This document shows positions 11,730 through 23,837 of a stretch of DNA of 64,000 nucleotides, piece by piece. Positions within the stretch are counted from its first letter, which is position 1. The number at the start of each line of letters is the position of its first letter. This DNA is from Adiantum capillus-veneris (lineage: Eukaryota; Streptophyta; Polypodiopsida; Polypodiales; Pteridaceae). The stretch lies in assembly GCA_014529385.2 (NCBI GenBank), contig CM043942.1:61118684-61182683 (forward strand), given 5' to 3'. Below the pieces are notes generated by a model. It was not told the origin of the DNA. It did no database searches and was given only the letters and a program-made list of their open reading frames with translations. The translations under genes were made by a program, and so were the position numbers.

Positions 11730-13167
11730 TGAAACCGGCCTGTTTAATCCAAAAAGGGCGGTAGACCTTAGACTTAAACCTTACTTGTACTTTCAAGACA
11801 CAACAAAGGGGAATGGGATACAGGTTGCTAGATTGCACCTGTATGAGAAGACAGACACCAGATTGGCCCCTAAACAGGCGCCCCTTTCGGTATTTCTTTA
11901 TTCTTTAAAAGAGGGAATAAAAGCTGTGGTTCCCTACAAGCTGTCCCGCACAATCTTGGCTGAATTTCAATTGTTCTGGCCCGATTTCGGCAGCATAACT
12001 GAACTAGGACCCTTCACAGTCAGTATCCCCACGCATTGGATGACTTTCCCGACGCATACGGACACTTTGCAAAACCTGGCGAGAATCTGCAGCACGCTGA
12101 ATTCTCTGTTTTCTGCCCCAAAAATGCGCCAGATCACCTGTACAGCGGTCCCCTCGCGTCCTGAACCTCCTGGGGGTATTAGGGTCCGTTTAGGGCCAAA
12201 ACCCTAAACCTGCAAAAATACACAGCAGGCTGTAATTCACTGTTTCGGGCTCCGTTTCGCGTGCCGGTCACATCCGTAGCAAGTCCTCGAGCTCCCGCAC
12301 TTGTAGGGCTACTTGCCCTTTAAATCGGACGAGATTTCGCACGTGAAACCTCTCCGAATCACCAGTACCTGCGGGGGATTAGCCGCTAGCTAATCCAGTA
12401 CCTGTGCAAGAGGCTCTTGCCTCGGCAATCGCGCATGAACCCACACAACTGTACATTGGTCAATTGAAAAGCCCACTAGAGGGGCATAACATACTGCCAT
12501 AGGGGAGAGAGAGAGCAGTGCGTAGCGTGCAGGGCATCACTCCTTGCACCGCACTGTACATAAGAGGGAAAGGAAGCACTTCATAGCTCTCAACCTGTGA
12601 CAGAAACTGAAAATGAGCCCTCTCTTCTCTAAAATCAGCGCCACTTCTTCATGCATGAGGAAAGTGCACAGAAATGTGCCACTTGGCACATTTACAAGTC
12701 ATTTCCCGTTTTGGGGTTGCCGCCTAAAAATCTCCCGATCGGTTGCCCAGTTGACTTCACGGCAGAGTAATAAAATGTTCCCCTTGTCATTCCGGAGGTA
12801 ATGACGCGAATACATTTTCAGGTCCAAAATAGCAGTTCCCTAAATTTTAGGAGATGCTGCCATTGTATCTTTCTAGGTCATTTGACCCTCTTTGTACACT
12901 GCAGCCACACCAAGAACTGAAATGTAGCCTCATTAGCAAAGGATTCCACTTTGGCTAGTCAATGACACCACTTTGGCTAACCATAGTCCTTGTCCAACCT
13001 TAGTGCTCTCTTGCCCTCAGGCCTGGACTCGCTCTGAACAGTTCCACACTAGCTATGCAATGCAGGGCAGTTAGATTTCCAGAGGGGTGTTTCCAAAAAG
13101 TGAAAATGAATAAATAATAAGAAAGAAATCAACAAAAAGGATAGATAGTAGTCACATGCTGGTGACA
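11730..13167 (-). repeat. Element A LTR3, the 3' LTR of the coding element
   Basis: 1,438 bp ending GGTGACA on the + strand. It is followed by the polypurine tract at 13168-13180. The homology with the other units continues into the 3' untranslated region and stops at 13659. Confidence 0.8.
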
Positions 13168-13728
13168 TACCCCCCTCTTGAAATCTCAAACGTCCTCGTT
13201 TGTATCTATGTCGTACATGCTCACAGTCAACACTCGGGTGTGCACACCTGTCGACACACACATGCTCATTGTCAACCCTGGTGTATTCAACACCTCGTTG
13301 ACACATGTATTGCCTATGTGTGAACCCTGTCCCAATGACATAGTGGTAGCTTCGCACTCTGCCATTGCTGTGAGTCAATAACTTTCCAATGACAAAATGG
13401 TAGCTACGCATGTTGCCGCTGTCTTTTAGTACACGTTGGAACGAGTAACACTTTCGAGCATACCGAAGCCGACAGTTTAAGAATGCAGTTACACGTGTAC
13501 TCTTTAATAGAAGCAATTACTGTATCCTTGACAAACTCACAAGAAATAGTTACTTCTATAGCACTAACCAAACTTTTGGACATTCCATAAGAGCAATTGC
13601 CAAACTGACAATCTGTACAACTCTAACATTCATGTAACATGTACTTCATTTGAGCTCACTTTAAATAACATGTACATCATTTCTTTGAGAAGCCATTGTC
13701 ACACTGACAATCCATGTAGCTATGAAAC
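13168..13728 (-). other. Element A 3' untranslated region and polypurine tract
   Basis: Non-coding sequence between the chromodomain stop codon and LTR3. The polypurine tract, read on the - strand, is CAAGAGGGGGGTA at 13180-13168, where plus-strand DNA synthesis would be primed. Confidence 0.65.
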
Positions 13729-14010
13729 TCAAGGGGTCAAGGTAGGTTGCAAATCAAAGGCTTCAAGGTAAAGTAATAACACAGTTGGTGACTTTGCACG
13801 TTCACCTTCTTCCATCCAGTTAGCATCCATTGGTGGATAGTTTCTGAACTTCACCAAGTAATGCCTAGCAACCTTGCCTTTCACTTTTCTTTCTTTATGT
13901 GCCAAAATCTGTTCCGGGACCAAGATCTCGTCAAGCTCCTCGAGTTCCGGTTGATCTTCAACTGGCATATCTTCTGGCACATCACCCACATAGAGTCTGA
14001 GAAGACTCAC
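13729..14010 (-). pseudogene. C-terminal chromodomain of element A
   Basis: After VSLLRLYVGDVPED comes ELDEILVPEQILAHKER, then ARHYLVKFRNYPPMDANW. Its aromatic residues and W-x-E segment match the chromodomains that end plant chromovirus integrases. Such domains steer insertion to heterochromatin. The frame is separated from the integrase tail by the stop at 14032 but stays in register with it. Confidence 0.85.
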
Positions 14011-17000
14011 ATGAAACGCATTGTGAATCTTTCAACTCTCAGGATATTTCAGCCTATATGCAACATCACTGATTATGTCGCATACTTGAAAAGGCCCATA
14101 GTAACGCACGCTGAGCTCTGGAAACAGTCTTTCCTTGGCCTTCATCTTCTTTAACCTTGCCTTTTCAAAGCGGAGAAGCACCCAATCATCAAGTGAAAAT
14201 ACCACTTTGCTTTGCCTGAGTCTTTTCCAAGGCCTTTTTGACCTTCTTGTACATTTCATCCATGTCCTGAACATACTTATATGCTTCAAATATCTTGTCC
14301 TTTGCATGCAGTATGGGAGGAACTTTCTTGGCACCTTCAACTATCTCAAAAGGTGCCTTGCCAGTTGATGAATGCACTGTATTATTGTATGCATACTCCA
14401 CCAATGGCAAATACTGCTCCCACTTTCCTTTATGCTCTGACACATAGCACTTCAGCAGATCTAGGACAATAGAATTTGCCTCTTCTGACTGCCCATCTGT
14501 TTGAGGATGAAATGACGAAGAGAATTTGAGCGTTGTACCCATATTCTCAAACAAGCCTCTCCAGAACAAACTTGTCATGCGTGGATCATGATCGCTAACA
14601 ATCGACTGTGGCATGCCATGATACTTGAAAATATTGCTCATAAACAAGCGTGCCATCTGATCTGGCTTTATCTTCTTCTTGACAGGAATAAAATGAGCCT
14701 GCTTGCTGAATCCGCAAATGATGGTCCAAATACCATCGTTTCTTGTCTGCGTTCTTGGAAGATCAAAGATAAAGTCCATAGCAATACTTTCCCATGGTTT
14801 ATCTGGAATAGGTAGTGGTTGCAATAACCCTCGTGCCTTTTGCCTGTCAAACTTGACCTTCTGGCATATTAGGCATTCTCGCACAAAGGCATCCGCATCG
14901 CTTCTCAATGTAGGCCAGTAGAAGAATGTCTCAACCGCTTTAACTGTAGCATCGATACCATGATGCCCTGCATACGGTGGGACATGACTCTCTTCCATAA
15001 CTTTGCGTCGCAATGGCTTTGTGACACACAATCTGCCATGCATCATCATGAAGCCATCTTTGAGGAGATAGTGTTCATGACGTTGTCCATCCATTAGCTG
15101 CTCGAAGACCCTTGCAAAATCTTCATCATTTGCATACTGTTCCCTCATATCATCAAGCTCATGATGAGAAGGAATTGACACAGCTGAAATTTGTGGCTTC
15201 CTTGACAAGGCATCAGCCACAACGTTCTTCTTGCCTTCCACATGCACCATCTGAAAATGGAACATGGACAAGATATTTGCCCATCGCATATGCTTCTCAG
15301 ATAACTTTGCCTGTGTCAAGAAGTATCGTAAGGTCTGATGATCGGTTTGGACAACGAAATCTGCACCTAGCAGGTAGTGTTTCCAACTTAAGAGGGCATG
15401 AATCATGGCCTGCAGTTCTTTTTCATAGACTTGCATGGTCTTTTCTGGCCCTTGCAATATTCTACTCTCATAGGCTACTACCCTGCCATCTTGCATTAGC
15501 ACTGCACCAATGGTACTACCACAGGCGTCACACTGGACCACAAATGACTTCCTAAGATCTGGCAACACAATGACTGGATCTGAAGTCATCTTTTCCTTTA
15601 AGAGATTAAAAGCTGAAATCTCTTTCTGTGTCCATCTAAAGGTGATTTTGAAGAGCATGTAAAGGTGAAGCAATCTCAGCGAAATTTCGGATAAACCTTC
15701 TCTAATAGGAGCATAGTCCCAAGAAGCTTCGGACATCGTGCACCATCTTCAAATCTGGCCATGACTTGATCGCTTCAACTTTAGCAGGATCCATTCTGAC
15801 ACCATCCTTTGAGACAATGTGTCCCAGGAAGTGAATCTCTGCCAGAAAAAATTCACTTTTCTTTGCATTGATGAGCAACCTATGGCTGCGTAGCTCTTTG
15901 AACACAATGGCCAAGTGATGCCTATGCTCCTCTTCATTCTTTGAGTAGACTATCATGTCGTCAAAGAATGTATCAACAAACTGCTGGTGTGGACGGAAAA
16001 TTTTGTCCATCATCCTATTGAACGTAGCAGGAGCATTTGTGAGACCAAAGGGCATCACTAAAAATTCGTAAAGGCCAAATGTCGTTCTAAAAGCAGTCTT
16101 GTGCACATCCTCTGATCTAATGCGGATTTGATGGTACCCACTCTTTAGATCTATCCGACTAAACATAGTTGCTCCTTCTAATTTGTCTAGAATATCATCA
16201 ATTCTAGGTATAGAGAACCTATTCTTGATGATATTCTTGTTCAGTGCACGGTAGTCGATGCACATACGCCATGAGCCATCCTTTTTCTGCACCAACAGCA
16301 CTAGAGAACAGAATGGAGATGAACTGGGTTGAATCAACCCCTTTTCTAACAGCTCTTGTACTTGGCTCATTATCTCTTTCTGCTGAGCCACACTAACCCT
16401 GTACGGAGGCCTATTTGGTCGGCTATTGCCTGGCACCAAATCCATCGCATGGTCCTCGGGTCTCTCTGGCGGTAATTGAGACGGTAATGAATCAGAAAAA
16501 CAGTCACTATACTGTTGTAAAAACATTGACCTTTCTTTATCTAACACAGATAAATTTGATTCATCACATTCTGACACTTCACGTGCAAAAATCAAGTACG
16601 CAGAAAGATGATTTTTCATTATAGAAGTAATAGTAGAAGTTGATACAGTGGGAATAGACTCCCCTTTAAGCTTTACATCCAGAATGTGAGTCTTTCCCCT
16701 GCTCTGTACAGTGATCTTTTTGTTAAAGGCATCCATGATTCCCTGTACACGATACAACCAAGGAATGCCTAGCAACACATCACATCCATCCAGTGGCATG
16801 ATGTAAAATTATGCCAAACCTGCCTCTGCTGTATACCCCATCTCTTCAGGTCTGATTCCCAACTTTGAAGCCAATTATGGGGAAATGTAGTTGGCTTTGG
16901 CACCTGGATCAAAGAAGATAAGCACTGTTTGATCCCTGACCTTTCCCCATGCTCTGCAAAGCTCACTTGCATCTGAATTTAGCTTGTCGCCCACCATATC

Positions 17001-18737
17001 TGCCACTAGACTAGCCATGGGCCTCTTTCCTTTCCTGTCCTCCTTGTCTTCAGAATCAGCTGGCCTTTTCTTTTGAGGACAATTCTGAGCAATGTGGCCA
17101 GGCTGCTCACAGATAAAGCATTTGTTCTCTGACCTCAGGACCTTCTTTTGCTCTTCCGACCTGCGAGGAAAAGGTCTTTTCCATTTCTTTGCTGGTCCCT
17201 TTTCTGATTCAGCCGTAGCTTTGCCTTTCCCTGCTTTGGCTGGCTCCTGAGTCGCTCTAGGAACCTCATTGAGAACGTACTTCTTCGCTGAATTTTTCTT
17301 GGCTGATCCTTCCTTGACGCCAGTATTAAATTCACAATCTTCTCCCTTAAGCAAACCATTGCCAGTGTTTGCTACCTCGATGAGCTGCGTCAAAGTAGTG
17401 ACTTTGGTCTTGGTGCAGTACTTTCTCAATCCTTTGGGTAGGCCACAACAGTATTTTTCAATCTGTTCTGTCAATGGCACAAACCTATAGGAAGTTACTG
17501 GAAGTAGAGCTTTCCAAAACTTCCGATTGTAGTCATCCAGATTCTTGCAACTAGCAGCATTAAGCTGGTGCCATTCTGTCATGACATCTGCTTCAAAGTC
17601 ATCAGATAACCATGTTGCTGCAAAAATTTGCTTGAAGTAAATCCATGTGGACGGAGCTTGCCCTTGAAGCAATAAAGTTGTCCATCATTGTCCCGCATTC
17701 CCTGTCAAGAAAGTGGCTGCCTTGCGGACCTTTGAAGCCTCTGTAAAGTTTCCCCCTGCTTAGGCCTTGTCAAACTGCTGGAGGAATGAGAGAGCCTTCT
17801 TCTTGTCATCAAACCCTGTAAAGGTCGTGAATGTCATACCTTTGCCACCTTCTTTGTAGGGAGTTGGCCTCTCCAGCGGCGTTAAGTTGTCATATGGAAG
17901 TGACTGAAACATGGGAACACTGTTAGGGTTCATCTGTGTTCCTTGACCGCTATTAAGTTGACCTGGAAATGCCATATTTGGCTGTTGATTTGTAATTCCA
18001 GCCATACCAAAATTTGCCTGTGGCATCCCAAATTGGCCCTGAGTGCTTTGAAACCCTGGTTGCATGCCCATGACACCATACATGGGGTTAGGCATCATCG
18101 TTTGAGCACCCCTGAACACTGTTCCTGGCGTGTAAAATTGATTTCCAGGTGCATGACCAGCCATGCTCTGGAATACCGATCCACCTCCAAAATAGCCAGG
18201 GTGTACTGAAGGTGGTGGGAAGACTTGTTGCATAGGTTGTAGGTTGCTTCCCTGCCCATTAGAACCAACTATAGGCTACTGAAAGGTGGCTGGCTGAACT
18301 GGTACAGCTTGAAAGATTGGCATTTCAGCCACTTGTTCTTGCACCGTAGGCACAGGTTTTGGAGACTGCATGGTCTCCGTCAAGTGTACAGGTGTTTCCA
18401 TTGATTCTGCGGTATGAATCACCTGTGCTTGAGTCTTAACAGGCTTCTGAATATGATCCAGTGACCCAACTTGTTGAGAAAGAAGAGGAGGTTGCAGAAA
18501 GGCTAAAAACCTTAGGTTTTGCATTACCTGTATGAACATAGTCACAGTAGTAGCCAACTGGGTCCTGAATATATCATCATCCGTCTGTGGTGGTCTTGAA
18601 GACTCACCCACTTCATGTGTCTGTTGAACCTGTGAAGAGGAAACCCCTTCAGTCACATCATCTGGTCTGTCACCCATAATTGCAATTCCTTGTGTCTGAT
18701 CTATGATCCCTTGTGTCTTCAAGCCCAAACTGACCAA
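13729..18737 (-). pseudogene. Element A gag-pol polyprotein (broken)
   Basis: A single polyprotein frame runs from Met at 18737. It is broken by in-frame stops at 18276, 17760, 16875 and 14032, and by frameshifts near 15720 and 14200-14340. In order: gag (18737-16900) with a Gln/Pro/Gly/Met-rich segment and the zinc knuckle CFICEQPGHIAQNC. Protease follows, with FFDPGAKANYIS instead of D-S/T-G, then DVLLGIPWL. Reverse transcriptase (about 16500-15850) has MPFGLTNAP and FFDDMIVYS. RNase H (about 15650-15190) has CDACGS, YEKELQ, TDHQTL and ADALSR. Integrase (about 15000-14350) has H-H-C-C zinc residues and a D-D-E triad in AMDFIFDLP, SIVSDHDPRMT and DGQSEEAN. A GPY/F module (YYGPFQV) and a chromodomain complete it. 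This order defines a chromovirus-type Ty3 element. Confidence 0.9.
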
Positions 18738-18766
18738 GGCTCACTTCTATGGGAAAGAGTGATTTA

Positions 18767-18784
18767 ATCCCGGCGATGGAACCA
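18767..18784 (-). promoter_or_regulatory. Element A primer-binding site
   Basis: The + strand reads ATCCCGGCGATGGAACCA directly against the LTR4 border at 18785. It ends in CCA, as a tRNA does. From memory the sequence is closest to the 3' end of plant tRNA-Glu rather than the usual initiator-Met tRNA. The tRNA identity is not certain. Confidence 0.5.
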
Positions 18785-20234
18785 TTAAACCGGCCTGTTT
18801 AATCCAAAAAGGGCGGTAGACCTTAGACTTAAACCTTATTTGCTTTCACCCATTTAATTTGCCGCCCACTTTACCTGTACTTTCAAGACACAACAAAGGG
18901 GAAAGGGATACAGGTTGCTAGATTGCACCTGTATGAGAAGACCGACACCAGATTGGCCCCTAAACAGGCGCCCCTTTCGGTATTTCTTTATTCTTTAAAA
19001 GAGGGAATAAAAGCTGTGGTTCCCTACAAGCTGTCCCGCGCAATCTTGGCTGAATTTCAACTGTTCTGGGCCGATTTCGGCAGCATAACTGTACTAGGAC
19101 CCTTCACAGTCAGTATCCCCACACATTGGATGACTTTCCCGATGCATACGGACACTTTGCAAAACTTGGCGAGAATCTGCATCACGCTGAATTCTCTGTT
19201 TTCTGCCCCGAAAATGCGCCTGATCACCTGTACAGCGGTCCCCTCGTGTCTTGAACCTCCTGGGGGTATTAGGATCCGTTTAGGGCCAAAACCCTAAACC
19301 TGCAAAAATATACAGAAGGCTGTAATTCACTGTTTCGGGCTCCGTTTCGCGTGGCGGTCGCATCCGTAGCAAGTCCTCGAGCTCCCGCACTTGTAGGGCT
19401 ACTTGCCCTTTAAATCGGACGAGATTTCGCACATGAAACCTCTCTGAATCACCTGTACCTATGGGGGATTAGCCGCTAGCTAATCCAGTACCTGTGCAAG
19501 AGGCTCTTGCCTCGGCAATCGCGCATGAACCCACACAACTGTACATTGGTCAATTGAAAAGCCCACTAGAGGGGCATAACATACTACCATAGGGGAGAGA
19601 GAGAGCAGTGCGTAGCGTGCAGGGCATCACTCCTTGCACCGCACTGTACATAAGAGGGAAAGAAAGCACTCCATAGCTCTCAACCTGTGACAGAAAGTGA
19701 AAATGAGCCCTCTCTTCTCTAAAATCAGCGCCACTTCTTCATGTATGAGGAAAGTGCACAGAAATGTGCCACTTGGCACATTTACAGGCCATTTCCCGTT
19801 TCGGGGTTGCCACCTAAAAATCTCCCGATCGGTTGCCCAGTTGACTTGACGGCAGAGTAATAAAATGTTCCCCTTGTCATTCCAGAGGTAATGACGCGAA
19901 TACATTTTCAGGTCCAAAATAGTAGTTCCCTAAATTTTAGGAGATCCTGCCATTGTATCTTTCTAGGTCATTTGACCCTCTTTGTACACTGCAGCCACAC
20001 CAAGAACTGAAATGTAGCCTCTGTAGCAATGGATTCCACTTTGGCTAATCGTAGTCCTTGTCCAACCTTAGTGCTCTCTTGCCCTCAGGCCTGGACTCCC
20101 TCTGAACAGTTCCACACTAGCTATGCAATGCAAGGCAGTTAGATTTCCAGAGGGGTGTTTCCAAAAAGTGAAAATGAATAAAAATAAGAAAGAAATCAAC
20201 AAAAAGAATAGATAGTAGTCACATGCTGGTGACA
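18785..20234 (-). repeat. Element A LTR4, the 5' LTR of the coding element
   Basis: 1,450 bp, ending GGTGACA on the + strand. The first bases are TTAAACCGG, where the other copies have TGAAACCGG. It has scattered point differences from LTR1-3, so it is clearly older than the LTR2/LTR3 duplication. Confidence 0.8.
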
Positions 20235-21193
20235 TACCCCCCTCTTGCCCAGACAGTCCCCTAACTGTCCTCTTCCAGTGGGGCACTATTCCCAATGGTT
20301 CTGGCGTCCGTATGGCTGAAAAACAGTCAATTTACAGCGCATACACAGCGCTGAAAATGCACTTGTATGGTGAGGTTATGACCCTCAGTGATGCCTGCTT
20401 TGGAATAGCAGTTAGCTACCCCTGTTCCTGCTCAAGGAGGTTCTTGCGTCAACACAAAAGCATGAACCCACACAGCTGTACATCAGTCAAATGAGGATCC
20501 CTCTTTTGGGGCATCACATAACTGCATGTAGGGGGGAGAGAGAGCAGTGTGTAGCGTACAGGGCATCACTCCTGGCACCGCACTGTACATAAGAGGGAAA
20601 GGAAGCACTCCATAGCTATCAACCTGTGACAAACTGAAAATGAGCCCTCTCTTGTCTAAAATCAGCGCCACTTCTTCATGCATGAGGAAAGTGCACAGAA
20701 ATGTGCCACTTGGCACATTTACAAGTCATTTCCCGTTTTGGGGTTGCTTCTAAAAATCTCCCGATCGGTTGCCCAGTTGACTTCACGGTAGAGTAATAAA
20801 ATGTTCCTCTTGTCATTCCGGAGGTAATGACGCGAATATATTTTCAGGTCCAAAATAGCAGTTCCCTAAATTTTAGGAGATGCTGCCATTGTATCTTTCT
20901 AGGTCATCTGACCCTCTTTGTACACTGCAGCCACACCAAGAACTGAAATGTAGCCTCTGTAGCAAAGGATTCCACTTTGGCTAGTCAATGACCCCACTTT
21001 GGCTAACCATAGTCCTTGTCCAACCTTAGTGCTCTCGTGCCCTCAGGCCTGGACTCCCTTTGAACAATTCCACACTAGCTATGCAATGCAGGGTAGTTAG
21101 ATTTCCAGAGGGGTGTTTCCAAAAAGTGAAAATAAATAAATAATAAGAAAGAAATCAACAAAAAGGATAGATAGTAGTCACATGCTGGTGACA
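20235..21193 (-). repeat. Internal remnant plus divergent partial LTR5 of element A
   Basis: 20235-20247 repeats the polypurine tract. The next bases encode (- strand) WKRTVRGLSGQEGG, an end-of-pol remnant distinct from that of element A. From about 20390 the sequence matches the LTR with clear divergence. From about 20520 the match is close, ending GGTGACA at 21193 against the CTTTC duplication. About the first 700 bp of the LTR are missing. The segment looks like a mosaic of two related families. Confidence 0.65.
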
Positions 21194-21198
21194 CTTTC
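21194..21198. repeat. Right target-site duplication of element A (CTTTC)
   Basis: Partner of 7381-7385. The sequence beyond it is the element B gag gene. Confidence 0.9.
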
Positions 21199-22169
21199 CC
21201 TTGTTGTGCTTCATCTCCTGTGCGAGAGCAATTGTTACCGCCTTGTTGAGATCGATTGGATCGAATACCTCGACATCGTACTTGATATACTCGTCCAATC
21301 CAAAGAGAAAAACCTCTTTGCGCTCATCATCCGACATGCGTAATTGGGTACCTAGCTACAAAACACGATTAGAAAAAGACATAACCGGCATACCATTTTG
21401 CTTGAGAGCGCGCCAATCATCCTTCAATCGTGCAAGGTAGTGAGGTGGCATAAACGGCGCCTTGAGCTTGTCTTGGAAATGAGCGCAACTAAAAGAGAGG
21501 GGCGTGAAATCGTCGGCTGTCTCTAGGTGCGCGGCTAGCTGTGCCTCTTGCCATGCTTGGTACCAATTGATGGCATCACCGGCAAGGTACATAGCTGCCG
21601 TCAAAACTTTGCTATTTCTTGTGTTCTTAGTTGTTGCAGAATAAGCATTAAATTGATGCAACCAAGAATGAATAACCGTAGCATCCCATCTTACCGTCAT
21701 ACTTACTGAAAGTCAACTTCTCTGTGACTGGATGGTTGGAATCCGTATCGTGGCTTGCGGCACTTGATGAACTTCCACGATCTTTGGGTGGTTCGATCTT
21801 CGAGGCTAGCATGTGGGAAATAAATTCTTGATTTCGAATCTCCCTTTGAGCTTCTCGTTCATCGCGCTCACGTTCGAAAGCAAGCCGATTTTCTTCTTGT
21901 TTTGCGGCTAGTCTTGCGTTTCTTTCATCGCGCTCACGCTCATGAGCAAGGCGCTCACGTTCCTGAGCAAGGCGATTTGCTTCTTGTTTATCCATCATGG
22001 CCATCATCTGCTTGACCATTTCCTCCACAGGGTTTGGTGCACTTGGTGGCGTAGATGGCGAAGGGGGAGGGTTGAAGAAATCATCTCTGGGTGGAGACGA
22101 GTCTTCGTCGCCTCTCTCATGCTCATCACCTGTATGCGAAGTATCCATTCCGCTTCGGGTGACGACCAT
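21199..22169 (-). pseudogene. Element B gag (5' half of its coding region)
   Basis: It starts MVVTRSGMDTSHTGDE, shared with the copy at 42698. A Pro/Ser-rich segment follows, then a highly charged Arg/Glu coiled coil (repeats such as RLAQERERLAHERERDER). Next is the retrotransposon gag fold with the signatures KLTFSKYDGK, HSWLHQFNAY, YLAGDAINWYQAW and HFQDKLKAPFMPP. It continues to KEVFLFGLDEYIKYDVEVFDP at the element A border. Frames change near 21690 and 21350, so it is not intact. Confidence 0.8.
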
Positions 22170-22656
22170 GCACTATGATCTTGGGGTCTTAAGCTCGCGA
22201 GGAACTTGGGTTCTTGAGGGTCTTGAGGTTCTTGAGGTCCTTGATTCGTGAGAATCTTGGGTTTTTGAGGTTCTTGAGTCTTAAGGGTCTTGGGTTCTTG
22301 AGGTTTTCTTTCGCGTGCAAATCGCGTTGGAGAAGGATCTTCTCTTCACTCGAGTTCTACTCTTTTCTGTGGGTGCACCCCTTGGCGGCCTTGCGCTCAC
22401 ACCAAGGTTGGTTTTTCCCACCTCACGTCGATTGGCCGGCCGCTAAGTGCACAGTCCGCTCTCAATGAGTGAAAAGAGACACAAGGGGAGGCTGGACAAG
22501 CCCTTCTTTCTTTGGATTCCTGTCACTCTTCAACAAAACACGATTAGGAATCGCCACGCCCAAGTAAACTTGGGTTCGTGCGATCGCAACAAGTATAAAA
22601 ATTCTTGTGGTTCTTTCCTTGTGTAATGAAGAACACTTCCAAAGCTCTGATACCAA
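22170..22656 (-). other. Element B leader and primer-binding site
   Basis: Read on the - strand, the initiator-Met tRNA site TGGTATCAGAGCT occupies 22655-22643, one base from the LTR. Between it and gag lies a run of short CCTCAAGAAC-type repeats (about 22200-22310), shared with the related element at 42590-42670. Confidence 0.8.
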
Positions 22657-23832
22657 TGTAAGGTGCAGCGGAATGAATGTTGAGTATTTTCTCAAGATTA
22701 GTGATCTTTATTGCTCAAGGTTCCTTTTAGTTCTTAGGGAAGGAGAGAGCCTTCCGTCTATGGAGAGTGCTATGATCACGAACAAAGTGAGTGGATATTG
22801 TGCGTGCAAGTGAATGAGACTGAGAGAAGGAGAGAAAAGAGATACGACACCCGAGAGGTTGTAAAACCCTCCTCCGAAGGCCCCACTCTCGTCGGCGAGA
22901 GTGGTCTACTTTGATTGCACAAAGGTGTACGATGCGTATGCAATGGACTGATGCAATGGGACTATGCCGCCGACGACGACGATTTGATGGCTGAAATCTG
23001 GGATCTTCTAATCGCTGAAACTCTGCTAATCTTTGGGCTGTTTTGGTTGGCTGAAATTGACTGTTTTGGCTGTGTTTTTATGGCTGAAAATCGGTGGATC
23101 TCTGCAATGCTTCCAGGGGTGGCTCTGCTACTTGTCAAATGCTGAAAACGCTATGTATCTGCTGCTGGTTTGGGCAGAAACTCAAAAATGCTGATGCTGC
23201 CCTTTCCCTTGCCAAAACGCTGGGCTATATGCTAGAAAACGCTGATCTGCAGCAGTTCCCTAGTGTTAGTAAAAACGCTGATTGGGAAGATGCCTGTGGG
23301 GGAACAAATGCCAGGACAAGGAGGTTGTGGGCGATGGCTTTCTGTAGGGGAAAACGCCAAGGCAAGGAATAGGATGGCGAGGCTAAGTGCTTGAAAACGC
23401 TAGGGTGCTGAGGGGGGGGGGGGGTACTGCTGAGAAGTTGCCTGTTGAGCGGGAAGCTCCTGCTGCCTCTTCTGCCAATTACTGCTAACTTGGGTTTGCT
23501 TATATATTAACTTAGCAAAATTGCCCTACCTACTTTTGTTGGCAAGTCACTTAAAAATAATAAGTGAAAATAATCAAAAATAGGAAAATAGGCTAAATGC
23601 ACTGGAAAATTCCCCTGACTGAATCTGATGGATTCTGAAGGGAATACTGATGATCATGCTGTGTACAACGGGAGAGATATGCATTTATGCTAAGTGACTG
23701 GGCATGCACGGTCTACGAATAGACTCACAAAAGTGCTAGATCAATTCTAATCTAAACTGACTTGACTGACGGGAACCCTGCTGTGGTGTAGCTTGTCCAC
23801 GGACACATACGGTTGGGATGTCTCACGTGTCA
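22657..23832 (-). repeat. Element B 5' LTR
   Basis: 1,176 bp, TGTAAGGTGCAGCGG to CACGTGTCA on the + strand. It contains a (GAC)n run near 22970 and about ten AAAACGCT-like words. Five bases beyond it read TCTAT. Confidence 0.8.
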
Positions 23833-23837
23833 TCTAT

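Larger units (their letters stand above)
7386..21193 (-). mobile_element. Element A: chromodomain Ty3/gypsy retrotransposon with five LTR copies
   Basis: This 13,808-bp insertion is bounded by TG and CA and by the 5-bp duplication CTTTC. On the - strand the order is: partial divergent LTR5, short internal remnant, LTR4, primer-binding site, gag-pol, LTR3, 716-bp spacer, LTR2, 716-bp spacer, LTR1. Each of LTR1-4 has the same polypurine-type tract (CAAGAGGGGGGTA) on its 5' side. The array therefore came from recombination among complete elements followed by loss of internal DNA, not from solo LTR insertions. It sits inside the gag gene of element B. Confidence 0.85.
4880..23832 (-). mobile_element. 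Element B: gag-protease-only LTR retrotransposon, split by element A
   Basis: The right LTR (22657-23832) and left LTR (4880-6052) bound an element read on the - strand. Flanks are TCTAC at 4875-4879 and TCTAT at 23833-23837, a 4-of-5 match to a target duplication. Without the nested element A it is about 5.1 kb. Its interior encodes gag, a zinc knuckle and a protease-like segment, but no reverse transcriptase, RNase H or integrase. The same family recurs on the + strand in the second giant intron. It is probably non-autonomous, mobilised by another element. Confidence 0.8.
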
